A DNA stretch of 64,000 bases, from contig NZ_JPHF01000011.1 of the NCBI RefSeq assembly GCF_000814325.1, positions 62,001-126,000 on the forward strand, in the 5' to 3' direction. Positions 42,803 to 50,299 of the stretch are shown here, piece by piece; positions within the stretch are counted from its first letter, which is position 1, and each line of letters begins with the position of its first letter. Made by a program: the position numbers and the translations under genes. The notes under the pieces are model-generated. The model made no database searches. It was not told the DNA's origin and saw nothing but the letters and a program-made list of their open reading frames with translations. This DNA is from Flavihumibacter sp. ZG627 (GTDB lineage Bacteria > Bacteroidota > Bacteroidia > Chitinophagales > Chitinophagaceae).

Positions 42803-43639
42803 ATGTTTTTTTTACAGGTAAGTAACCAAAATGCCAATGTTTCGATAGTGCTGTTTTTTGGCACAATTGGAATGCTGGCACTGACGATCGGATTGATCGT
42901 CTTTATCATTTTCCACCAAAGGAAGGTGATCAGGTACCAGATGACCCTGCAAAAAATGGAGCATGAACAGCAGAAAATGCTCTTAAATGCATCTATACGG
43001 CTTCAGGAAGAAGAAAGACAAAGAATTGCCGCCGATTTACATGATGATGCGGGTCCACTCCTTGCAACTGCCAGACTCTATCTCAACGAAAATCTCGTTA
43101 ATCTCGATAAAACAACCCAATTACAAAGTATTTATAATGCCAAACAGATCATTGACGACACTATTCAACTGATCAGGAACATTTCTCATAGCCTGATGCC
43201 ACCTACCCTTAAAAACTTTGGACTTGAATCGGCTGTAAATGATCTATTTCAAAAAATAAGCGGATCCGGATCTATCAATGCAAGTTGTCGATTCCATGAT
43301 TACCGGGAACGCCTCGCAACAGATAACGAGCTTATAGTATTCAGGGTTATACAGGAACTTATAAATAACATTCTCAAGCATAGTAATGCCAGTTTCATTC
43401 ATTTAACTCAGAACATGAATGGAAACAAATTCTATATCCGAATGCATCATGATGGAAAAGGAATAACCCAGGCTGATTTCGAACGTATGAATTATAGTTC
43501 TGCCGGACTTGGACTTAAAAACATTCAAAGCAGGTTAAAAGTATTACAGGGACGGATATTCTTTGAAAAGGATCCATCCCAAACCTATTACAAAGTAACT
43601 ATTGAACTTAACAAGGAGGATAATTCCTTGCAGCCTTAG
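42803..43639 (+). CDS. Sensor histidine kinase, module 2, with altered G1 box
   Basis: A 278-residue histidine kinase: one TM helix (~13-37), a coiled coil (~45-72), a HisKA_3 domain with EEERQRIAADLHDDAGPLL (His80), then a HATPase domain with N box VIQELINNILKHSNA and G2 region AGLGLKNIQSRL. The G1 box reads HDGKG (216-220) where DxGxG is expected, so the adenine-binding Asp is replaced by His216. Whether it can still use ATP is uncertain. It has no sensor domain of its own. The response regulator follows after 41 bases. Confidence 0.88.
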   Translation: MFFLQVSNQNANVSIVLFFGTIGMLALTIGLIVFIIFHQRKVIRYQMTLQKMEHEQQKMLLNASIRLQEEERQRIAADLHDDAGPLLATARLYLNENLVNLDKTTQLQSIYNAKQIIDDTIQLIRNISHSLMPPTLKNFGLESAVNDLFQKISGSGSINASCRFHDYRERLATDNELIVFRVIQELINNILKHSNASFIHLTQNMNGNKFYIRMHHDGKGITQADFERMNYSSAGLGLKNIQSRLKVLQGRIFFEKDPSQTYYKVTIELNKEDNSLQP

Positions 43640-43680
43640 CGGGGAATCTGTACTTTTAGGAGCCGAACTGCACGATACCT

Positions 43681-44331
43681 ATGAGAGTAATCAAAGTAGC
43701 CATTGCTGATGACCACAAAATCTTCCGGAAAGGTGTTATACTCTCACTCCGCACTTTTACCAATATAAAATTCGTTCAGGAAGCAGAAAATGGCCAGGAA
43801 CTTATTGAAGGACTTACAAAATCAGAACCCGATGTGATCCTAATGGATCTGCGTATGCCTCAAAAAGATGGTATTGAAAGCACAAAATATATTGCTAAAC
43901 AATTCCCCCACATCCATATTGTAGTTCTAACCATGTTCGAAGATGAACGTTTCGTAAGCCACCTTATGGAAATTGGAGCAAATGGTTACTTGCTCAAAAG
44001 TGCTGATCCGTCAGAAATCAGGAGAGCTATCATGGAAGTTGCAGAAAAAGGGTATTATTTAAACAACTTCGTAAACCGCATACTGCTTAAAAAATCGCAT
44101 TCCAAACAAAAGGTAGTTCCATCGCTTAGTAGTGAAATTACCCTGACAGAAAGGGAGAGAGATGTAATAAAATATATCTGCATGGAGTTTACTGCACAGG
44201 AAATTGCTCAGAAAATGGAAGTTAGTCCTCGTACAGTAGAAGCAATCAAAGACCGTTTAATGGAAAAATTCGGGACAAAAAATACTGCGGGACTAGTCTT
44301 CTATGCGGTAAAGAACAACCTGATCGATTAG
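43681..44331 (+). CDS. NarL/LuxR family response regulator, module 2
   Basis: A 216-residue response regulator with receiver domain (~4-120; acidic pair ADDHKIF, Asp56 in LMDLRMP, switch Thr in VLTMFED, Lys in LLKSADP) and LuxR helix-turn-helix (~148-212; [20 protein letters not shown], then [13 protein letters not shown]). It resembles the 40511-41170 regulator throughout, including the endings [10 protein letters not shown] and MYGMRNKIID, so the two modules arose from a common ancestor. It is co-directional with its kinase. Its final 4 bases overlap the convergent CoA-transferase gene. Confidence 0.92.
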   Translation: MRVIKVAIADDHKIFRKGVILSLRTFTNIKFVQEAENGQELIEGLTKSEPDVILMDLRMPQKDGIESTKYIAKQFPHIHIVVLTMFEDERFVSHLMEIGANGYLLKSADPSEIRRAIMEVAEKGYYLNNFVNRILLKKSHSKQKVVPSLSSEITLTERERDVIKYICMEFTAQEIAQKMEVSPRTVEAIKDRLMEKFGTKNTAGLVFYAVKNNLID

Positions 44332-44984
44332 AGTGCCATTTCAAGCACGTTCTCATCTATGATGAGCCTTCCTGCCGTCTTAGCTTTTATCTCTTCAACA
44401 GTTACGCCTGGAGCCCTTTCTATTAATTTAAAGCCATCTGGAGTAATGTCAAGCACTCCAAGCTCAGTTACTACTTTTTTTACACAACCCACTCCTGTTA
44501 AAGGAAGAGAACATGAGGGCAGCAGCTTCGATTCCCCTTTTGGATTAGTATGCATCATAGCAACAATAATATTTCTTGCGCTGGCCACCAGATCCATTGC
44601 GCCTCCCATACCTTTCACCATCTTTCCCGGGATCTTCCAATTGGCAATATCACCTGAATCACTCACTTCCATTGCACCCAATACCGTCAAATCAACCTTG
44701 CCGGCCCGAATCATTCCAAAGCTTTCTGCGCTATCAAAAAAGGCTCCACCTGGTAAAATAGTAACCGTTTCCTTCCCAGCGTTAATAAGATCAGCATCTA
44801 TTTCCTCCTCTTTTGGATATGGCCCCATACCCAGCATACCATTCTCGCTTTGCAACATAATATGCATTCCTTCGGGTATATAATTAGCTACCAGGGTTGG
44901 AATACCGATTCCCAGATTTACATACATCCCATCCCTCAATTCTTGTGCAATCCGCCGGGCAATTCCAAATTTATCCAAGGCCAT
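44328..44984 (-). CDS. scoB: 3-oxoacid CoA-transferase subunit B
   Basis: A 218-residue beta subunit of succinyl-CoA:3-ketoacid CoA-transferase, which moves CoA between succinyl-CoA and acetoacetate or a related 3-oxoacid. The catalytic glutamate lies in [24 protein letters not shown] and [14 protein letters not shown] are further family marks. It lies at the end of a leftward operon. Unusually, its partner subunit gene at 45750 is not adjacent: a gene of unknown function lies between. The natural acyl substrate cannot be decided from sequence. Confidence 0.92.
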   Translation of the reverse strand: MALDKFGIARRIAQELRDGMYVNLGIGIPTLVANYIPEGMHIMLQSENGMLGMGPYPKEEEIDADLINAGKETVTILPGGAFFDSAESFGMIRAGKVDLTVLGAMEVSDSGDIANWKIPGKMVKGMGGAMDLVASARNIIVAMMHTNPKGESKLLPSCSLPLTGVGCVKKVVTELGVLDITPDGFKLIERAPGVTVEEIKAKTAGRLIIDENVLEMAL

Positions 44985-44987
44985 AAT

Positions 44988-45734
44988 TTAATTATTTAGT
45001 ATATGCTGAAAATAAGGAGTCTTCTTTTTATGCTCGAGGGTTGATTGAAAGAATTCCCCTAATAATGGATTGATATCCTCAAGTGATTTAAAGTTTCTTT
45101 CCACTGTTTCTATAGCTTTGATCACACCCGCAGCATCATAACCATAATAAGATAATGCGTTTTCCTCCTGGTGCTTTCTATCCTCGTTAAAATCCATAAT
45201 ATCATCCAGAAGCAGAAAGGATGGAACTAACAAGTACCAATACCCTATAACTTTTTTAATCAGATCCGTTGGAGCCTGATTAACACATAGCAAATAAAGT
45301 AAAGCATCTCCCCTGTTCAATGCGCTGTTTTCCAGACCCAGATTGCCGGTTGCTTTCAGAGGTTCCACCTTAAAATATTCCCTGAGGTCATTCATTAGCC
45401 ACGTATGCTTAGCCAAAGGCTCAATCATAGTCTGTATTGCCGCGATCTGATCCGTAAAACTTATTTCTCCGAATTCAAACTTTGCTGCATAATCCAGAAT
45501 TTTTTCCATAATACTCACATAGGAGGGGTCAAGAATATCCTCCTTAGCCATGCCAGCTCTGAACTGGAGATCGAAAAAAAGAGGAATGAAAAGGTAGCCG
45601 GTTCCTCTTGCTATATAGAGATATCTTCCTTTCCAGTAACGATTATCTTTTGGCACATTGCGATCAACAAAAAAAGCTGCAATTTCCGGATCAACCCCCA
45701 TTCCTCCAATCAGTTGTTGTTTACTAGTAAACAT
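44988..45734 (-). CDS. Unassigned helical protein with DDxxD motif, between CoA-transferase subunits
   Basis: A 248-residue protein predicted to be mostly alpha-helical and soluble, with no family I can name. Residues 170-195 read VPSFLLLDDIMDFNED and onward. DDIMD (177-181) has the DDxxD form used by class I isoprenoid synthases to bind magnesium-diphosphate, and the acidic/basic run after it resembles the second Asp-rich motif of that fold. There is no matching first motif, so this may be fortuitous. It lies 3 bases from scoB and 15 from scoA, so it is co-expressed with both. Confidence 0.65.
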   Translation of the reverse strand: MFTSKQQLIGGMGVDPEIAAFFVDRNVPKDNRYWKGRYLYIARGTGYLFIPLFFDLQFRAGMAKEDILDPSYVSIMEKILDYAAKFEFGEISFTDQIAAIQTMIEPLAKHTWLMNDLREYFKVEPLKATGNLGLENSALNRGDALLYLLCVNQAPTDLIKKVIGYWYLLVPSFLLLDDIMDFNEDRKHQEENALSYYGYDAAGVIKAIETVERNFKSLEDINPLLGEFFQSTLEHKKKTPYFQHILNN

Positions 45735-45749
45735 ATTTCAAGGATATTA

Positions 45750-46454
45750 TTATTCAGGTCTGCTTAATTGCACTGTCTTTTTCTCAATACGCTTTTCATA
45801 TCCGGAAGCCTGGAAAATACGATGTACATAAATTCCTGGTACATGAATCATATCCGGATCCAATTCACCCGGCTCCACTAATTCTTCCACTTCCGCAATT
45901 GTTATTCTCCCCGCCTTAGCCATGGAAGTTGAAAAATTCCTGGTAGTCTTTCTAAAAAGAAGATTTCCAAAACGATCGCCTTTCCATGCTTTGACAATTG
46001 CAAAATCAGCATACAATGCTTCTTCCATAAGGTAATGCTTACCATTGAAAACCCTTATCTCTTTCCCTTCAGCAATTTCAGTTCCATAACCTGCCGGTGT
46101 AAAGAATGCAGGAATACCCATACCCGCCATTTGAATGCGGGTGGCCAAAGTGCCTTGTGGAATAAGATCAACCTCTAATTCGCCATTTAATAACTGCCGT
46201 TCAAATTCAGCGTTTTCACCCACATAAGAACTCATCATCTTCCTTATCTGCCGGGTCTTTAATAATAATCCCAGACCAAAGTCATCTACCCCTGCATTAT
46301 TTGAAATACATGTCAAACCGTTTATACCCTTTTTTACCAGAGCATTAATACAGGATTCAGGTATACCACAAAGGCCGAATCCTCCCAACATAATAGTAGC
46401 ATTATCCTGAATATCAGCAATTGCCTCATTAGCAGAAAAAAATACTTTATTCAT
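45750..46454 (-). CDS. scoA: 3-oxoacid CoA-transferase subunit A
   Basis: A 234-residue alpha subunit of succinyl-CoA:3-ketoacid CoA-transferase. Marks are [13 protein letters not shown] for the CoA-binding region, [16 protein letters not shown], and [14 protein letters not shown]. It starts 5 bases after the stop of the DUF4296 gene, in a leftward operon that also holds coaBC and the porD-like gene. It must pair with the scoB product at 44328. Confidence 0.92.
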   Translation of the reverse strand: MNKVFFSANEAIADIQDNATIMLGGFGLCGIPESCINALVKKGINGLTCISNNAGVDDFGLGLLLKTRQIRKMMSSYVGENAEFERQLLNGELEVDLIPQGTLATRIQMAGMGIPAFFTPAGYGTEIAEGKEIRVFNGKHYLMEEALYADFAIVKAWKGDRFGNLLFRKTTRNFSTSMAKAGRITIAEVEELVEPGELDPDMIHVPGIYVHRIFQASGYEKRIEKKTVQLSRPE

Positions 46455-46459
46455 AAGAT

Positions 46460-46855
46460 TTAATTCAATTCAATAGCCCTGGCCGCAGAATCAGGAAGAG
46501 ATTTTGATGGATTCATTATCTGAAGGCGCCGCCTGGTGGCAAGTGCCTCCACAGAATCAAAAACAACTTTTAACTCACCGGGATGACCAAGATAATATTT
46601 ATAACTATCTGAGAATGTTTTGAAATCTATTTTATGAAGCCGGAAAACCTGGTCATACTTTTCTGACCTGTTTACACTCAAATCGTAAGTTGTATCCTTC
46701 CCTTTCATCTGCATTGTGAATTCATCCGTCAGCATAAGATCATACACTATTGGCACGATCTGTTTATTTGATAAAACGATCTGCTCTTCTCTTTTTTCCT
46801 TGCAGGCGTTCAAAAAGAAAATGGTCAGGATAACTAAAACACAAGCATTCCTCAT
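46460..46855 (-). CDS. DUF4296-type lipoprotein
   Basis: A 131-residue lipoprotein with signal and lipobox FLNAC (Cys18). The body has [14 protein letters not shown], then a helix with [20 protein letters not shown] and [14 protein letters not shown], which agrees with DUF4296, a Bacteroidota family of unknown function. Helix-rich, about 110 residues mature. It overlaps the porD-like gene by 4 bases (ATGA-type junction), suggesting a linked role at the outer membrane, possibly in secretion. Confidence 0.75.
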   Translation of the reverse strand: MRNACVLVILTIFFLNACKEKREEQIVLSNKQIVPIVYDLMLTDEFTMQMKGKDTTYDLSVNRSEKYDQVFRLHKIDFKTFSDSYKYYLGHPGELKVVFDSVEALATRRRLQIMNPSKSLPDSAARAIELN

Positions 46856-47775
46856 TTCAATTCCTGTTTGTAGGTATTGGCATTGGTAATATCAAGTCTC
46901 GATAATATATCAAGGGCTGCCGATTTTTCATCCGGGGGAGATTTACGAAACATCTTTGCTAATTCGGTTGTTCTTCCCTGAAAGAAAAAAGGAATGATCA
47001 TTGAATTTGGAATATCACTATTTAAAGTATTCAATTGCTGTAAAGAAGTCAATACTGCTTTCCTGGCTTCAAATTCCTTTTCATAAAATTGATCCAGACC
47101 CAACCGAAAATATCCATAAATGGCATCATGCACCATTGTATATCTATTTCCTGTTAGATTTTCCATTAACCAATACCTGTTTCTTTGTCCATCAAAAGCC
47201 TTCCACCCAATTATATCCCGACTATCAGGTGCGTTATTAACTATATTCTGGGCTTTAATAAAGTACTGATCTCCTCCTCTTAAGGCAAACGAATCTCCAT
47301 CCATCCCCAAAATTATATTTGCATAGAAAGCGAGTACTGCTGTAAGATTGGAAACCAGCGGGTCATTACCGCTTACTCTGTTCTCATTGAATTCAAGTTG
47401 TTGAAACTCCACATACCTGAACAATAGATTTTCGTCAATGAAATTAACCAGGGGAGAAACGTAAGCAGCATTATATACTGGTCGCGCAGCCTGTATAGTA
47501 AGTGTAGCCTGAAATACATTCCCATCCTTTGCATCCAGGATATTAATAAGAAAATTACAAGCGATCTTTTCGTTTTGCTGATAGGTATCCCGTGACCATT
47601 TTCTATTATTAAGAAAATTATTCAGGGCATTTTGTAAGGTTGTAAATATTTTTCTATCCACCTGGCTGCCTACCTGGTTGGCCATTACCACCACTTTTGC
47701 CTGTAACTCCTGGGCCTTTACAGACATCAGCGAGAAGACACAAACAATCATTATAATTAGTTTCTTAGATCCCAT
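46852..47775 (-). CDS. porD: Type IX secretion-associated protein PorD (DUF4835)
   Basis: A 307-residue periplasmic or outer membrane protein of the DUF4835 family, annotated as PorD of the type IX secretion system. A signal peptide (~1-21, SVKAQ) is followed by QELQAKVVVMANQVGSQVDR, NFINILDA-like strands and the FYANIILGMDGDSFA motif, then FNDARNRYW-like segments (here AFDGQRNRYWLMENL). Its start overlaps coaBC by 11 bases, a gene order also known from other Bacteroidota. It fits with the type IX cargo at 21099 in this window. Its exact mechanism is not established. Confidence 0.85.
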   Translation of the reverse strand: MGSKKLIIMIVCVFSLMSVKAQELQAKVVVMANQVGSQVDRKIFTTLQNALNNFLNNRKWSRDTYQQNEKIACNFLINILDAKDGNVFQATLTIQAARPVYNAAYVSPLVNFIDENLLFRYVEFQQLEFNENRVSGNDPLVSNLTAVLAFYANIILGMDGDSFALRGGDQYFIKAQNIVNNAPDSRDIIGWKAFDGQRNRYWLMENLTGNRYTMVHDAIYGYFRLGLDQFYEKEFEARKAVLTSLQQLNTLNSDIPNSMIIPFFFQGRTTELAKMFRKSPPDEKSAALDILSRLDITNANTYKQELK

Positions 47776-48985
47776 TTTTCTCTATTATAAGATCAACAAT
47801 ATCACTAGCTACTTCCGCTTTCGATTTTTGAGGGAAGGCCCATTCTCCCCCTTCTTTGTCAAAAATTGTCACCTTATTGGTATCATAACCAAAACCCGCA
47901 CCGGCATCATTCAGGGAGTTCAGAACAATCATATCTGCGTTTTTGGATTTGAGCTTTCCCAGTGCGTATTGTTTTTCATTATTTGTTTCTAATGCAAAAC
48001 CTACAAGGTACTGTCCATCCCTTTTTTGCTTTCCAAGCTCTTTCAGGATATCCCGTGTTTTCTTTAGCTGTATGGTCATCTCCCCATTTTCCTTTTTAAT
48101 CTTTTCAACTGCAGTTTCAACAGGCGTGTAATCTGCAACCGCTGCGGCCATAATTGCGATATCGGAACCAGAAAACAAACCCATGCATGCCTGGTACATT
48201 TCTTCTGCTGTCTTTACTTTTGTGACATCTATTCCACCTAATTCCGGAATTTCAACGCCGGGCCCCATAACTAAGTTTACATCTGCTCCACGTGATGCCA
48301 ACTCTGATGCCAGTGCAATCCCCATTTTACCTGAAGAATGGTTGCCAATAAACCTTACCGGATCAATAGGCTCGAAAGTGGGACCTGCAGATACAAGTAC
48401 CTTTTTCCCCCATAAAGAATTTCTTTCCATTTTACGCAGATGGGAAGCCTGATCAAAATACTTGTTAATACGTGCCAATATCTCTTCCGGCTCCGCCATT
48501 CTTCCCATCCCAAAGAGTCCACTGGCCAATTCGCCTTTTTCAGCAGGAATGATTTTATTCCCATAATCTTGCAAAAGGGAGAGATTTCGCTTTGTAGTTG
48601 GGTGATTCCACATATCATCATCCATAGCTGGAGCAACCCAAACCGGACATGTAGCTGAAAGATATACGGCTAAAAGTAGGTTATCACATAAGCCACCTGC
48701 CATTTTTGCAAGGGTATTACAACTTAACGGAGCAATAAGCATCAGATCAGCCCATCTCCCCAACATAACATGATTTACCCAGGCATTCTCATCAAACATT
48801 TCAATGCCAACAGGATTTTTGGAAAGTGTTGATAAGGTGAGCGGTGTAATAAAATCGCGGGCAGCAGGAGTCATCAATACCTTCACTTCTGCACCACTCC
48901 TAATAAGTAGGCGTAAAAGGGTTATGGATTTGTAAGCAGCAATACTGCCTGAAATGCCCAGCAGAATTTTCTTTCCGTGCAACAT
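47765..48985 (-). CDS. coaBC: Bifunctional CoaBC: phosphopantothenoylcysteine decarboxylase/phosphopantothenate--cysteine ligase
   Basis: CoaBC performs two successive steps of coenzyme A synthesis. The N-terminal CoaC flavoprotein domain (~1-185) begins KILLGISGSIAAYKSITLLR, has PLSCNTLAKMAGGLCDNLLL, and the PAMDDDMWNHP active-site motif. The C-terminal CoaB domain (~190-406) has SAGPTFEPIDPVRFIGNHSS and the AAAVADYTPV and VGFALETNN segments. Length (406) is typical. It starts a leftward operon with porD, DUF4296 and the CoA-transferase genes, so CoA supply and CoA use share one transcript. Confidence 0.96.
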   Translation of the reverse strand: MLHGKKILLGISGSIAAYKSITLLRLLIRSGAEVKVLMTPAARDFITPLTLSTLSKNPVGIEMFDENAWVNHVMLGRWADLMLIAPLSCNTLAKMAGGLCDNLLLAVYLSATCPVWVAPAMDDDMWNHPTTKRNLSLLQDYGNKIIPAEKGELASGLFGMGRMAEPEEILARINKYFDQASHLRKMERNSLWGKKVLVSAGPTFEPIDPVRFIGNHSSGKMGIALASELASRGADVNLVMGPGVEIPELGGIDVTKVKTAEEMYQACMGLFSGSDIAIMAAAVADYTPVETAVEKIKKENGEMTIQLKKTRDILKELGKQKRDGQYLVGFALETNNEKQYALGKLKSKNADMIVLNSLNDAGAGFGYDTNKVTIFDKEGGEWAFPQKSKAEVASDIVDLIIEKNGI

Positions 48986-49014
48986 GAATTAAAATTAGCG
49001 TTTTTCCCTCAGGA

Positions 49015-49055
49015 GCTAAAAAAAGAAGGTGCCTGACATATAAATATCAGGCACC
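49015..49055 (-). terminator. Terminator of the bamD-rpoZ operon
   Basis: GGTGCCTGA (49028-49036) pairs with TCAGGCACC (49047-49055). Read leftward, the hairpin is followed by a T-rich run (49016-49027). It starts about 30 bases after the rpoZ stop and ends 30 bases before the coaBC start, so it separates the two units. Confidence 0.82.
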
Positions 49056-49085
49056 ATGGAAATCTTATTGGGTATGTTAATGGGA

Positions 49086-49427
49086 TCAGCTGAATAGTTT
49101 ATCCTCATTTTTCCTATAATAAATTTTTTCCTCCATGAACTCCTGTGTAGCGAGGAGTGCAGGGTTAGGCATACGTTCATAAGCCCTTGATATCTCAATC
49201 TGTTCCTTATTTTCATGGATCTCTTCGAGACTATCAGTATGTGTTGCGAACTCTTCAAGTTTATTGTGAAGTTCTTCTTTTAATGCAATGTTTATCTGAT
49301 TTGCCCGCTTAGCAATAACAGCAATTGACTCATACAGGTTACCAGTTTTGCCCTTGATTTCTAACAGGTTCTTTGCCTCGGCTACATTACTGGTGTTGGA
49401 ACTAAGCTGACGTCTTAACTTGCTCAT
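49086..49427 (-). CDS. rpoZ: DNA-directed RNA polymerase subunit omega (Bacteroidota type)
   Basis: A 113-residue protein matching the Bacteroidota omega subunit, which helps assemble and stabilise RNA polymerase. The core NLYESIAVIAKRANQINIAL corresponds to the omega motif that grips the beta' subunit. An acidic helical tail follows and the C-terminal MEEKIYYRKNEDKLF is typical of the phylum. The gene overlaps the end of bamD by 26 bases and is followed by a terminator. The bamD-rpoZ-coaBC-porD order is conserved in the phylum, which supports the call. Confidence 0.82.
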   Translation of the reverse strand: MSKLRRQLSSNTSNVAEAKNLLEIKGKTGNLYESIAVIAKRANQINIALKEELHNKLEEFATHTDSLEEIHENKEQIEISRAYERMPNPALLATQEFMEEKIYYRKNEDKLFS

Positions 49428-50217
49428 TTTTGATTGCTTTAATATTGTTTTGCGATAAATTTAGGTAATTTTCTACATCCTTACGGAGTTCACTTTCCGG
49501 GAACCGATCGTTGAACTCGTTGCATTCTTCTACAACCTTTTCAAAGCGTTCGGCTTTTTTCTCATCAATACTCAATGTGGCATACTCAAAATATGAGCGT
49601 ATTACATTTAGTTTATATGAATCACTTTTGTCTGAATCAGGATAATTGTCCATTAGATTGGCAAAGGCAATTGCTGCAGCCTTAAACTGGCCAAGGTTGT
49701 AATATAATTCAGCACTTTTCAATTCCTTGGTTTCAAGCTTAACCCTTAGCTTATCAATAATTTCACTTGCTTCCTTATTTTTTTCAGAACCCGGGTGAGT
49801 GTTAATGAAGGCCTGCATAAGCCCAATGGCTTTTTGAGAATTAGTTTGATCCAGCTCAACTTTAGGGGATTGCCTATAATAAGTATAAGCCCGCATATAT
49901 TCCATTTCCTCAGCACGCTTACTGGTCGGAAATACTTCGGTAAAACCTTTAAAGAGATTCTCGGCATTAAGGTAATCCCTCATATAATAAGCGCAATAGG
50001 CAAACTTGTAATACACATCTTCAAACTTCTCATTGCCTTTTAATAAGGGAAAAAGCTCCTCGTAAAGCTGCTGGGCAAGATGATATTTTTTCTTAGCATA
50101 ATACTGATCGGCCATCCGTAGTTTATAATCATAGTCGGTGCTTTTTTGCACTTTTGCAAATTTGGAACAACCTAATCCGGAAAGGGCAATAACTAATACT
50201 AATAGGAATACTCTCAT
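49402..50217 (-). CDS. bamD: Outer membrane protein assembly factor BamD
   Basis: A 271-residue lipoprotein of the BAM complex, which inserts beta-barrel proteins in the outer membrane. The signal peptide ends with lipobox SGLGC (Cys17). Five tetratricopeptide-like helical repeats span ~30-240, beginning KLRMADQYYAKKKYHLAQQL, YEELFPLLKG, and AEEMEYMRAYTYYRQSP, the last a conserved BamD region. It heads the bamD-rpoZ unit. The upstream start region abuts the terminator of the OmpA gene at 50252. Confidence 0.92.
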   Translation of the reverse strand: MRVFLLVLVIALSGLGCSKFAKVQKSTDYDYKLRMADQYYAKKKYHLAQQLYEELFPLLKGNEKFEDVYYKFAYCAYYMRDYLNAENLFKGFTEVFPTSKRAEEMEYMRAYTYYRQSPKVELDQTNSQKAIGLMQAFINTHPGSEKNKEASEIIDKLRVKLETKELKSAELYYNLGQFKAAAIAFANLMDNYPDSDKSDSYKLNVIRSYFEYATLSIDEKKAERFEKVVEECNEFNDRFPESELRKDVENYLNLSQNNIKAIKNEQVKTSA

Positions 50218-50251
50218 AAAGGGCCTGCAAAGTTAACTGATTTTCCAAATA

Positions 50252-50276
50252 TAAAAAAACCCCGCCGAAGCGGGGC
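50252..50276 (-). terminator. Rho-independent terminator of the OmpA-family gene
   Basis: Read leftward, GCCCCGC and GCGGGGT pair around a TTCG tetraloop and are followed by a T run (50252-50258). It lies 24 bases after the OmpA-family stop and isolates bamD from that strong unit. Confidence 0.92.
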
Positions 50277-50299
50277 TTAATTATCTCAAAATTAACCTT

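Noticed and set aside
44359-44883. 174-codon rightward frame opposite scoB
   Set aside because: It is a shadow of the scoB gene on the other strand without domain similarity.
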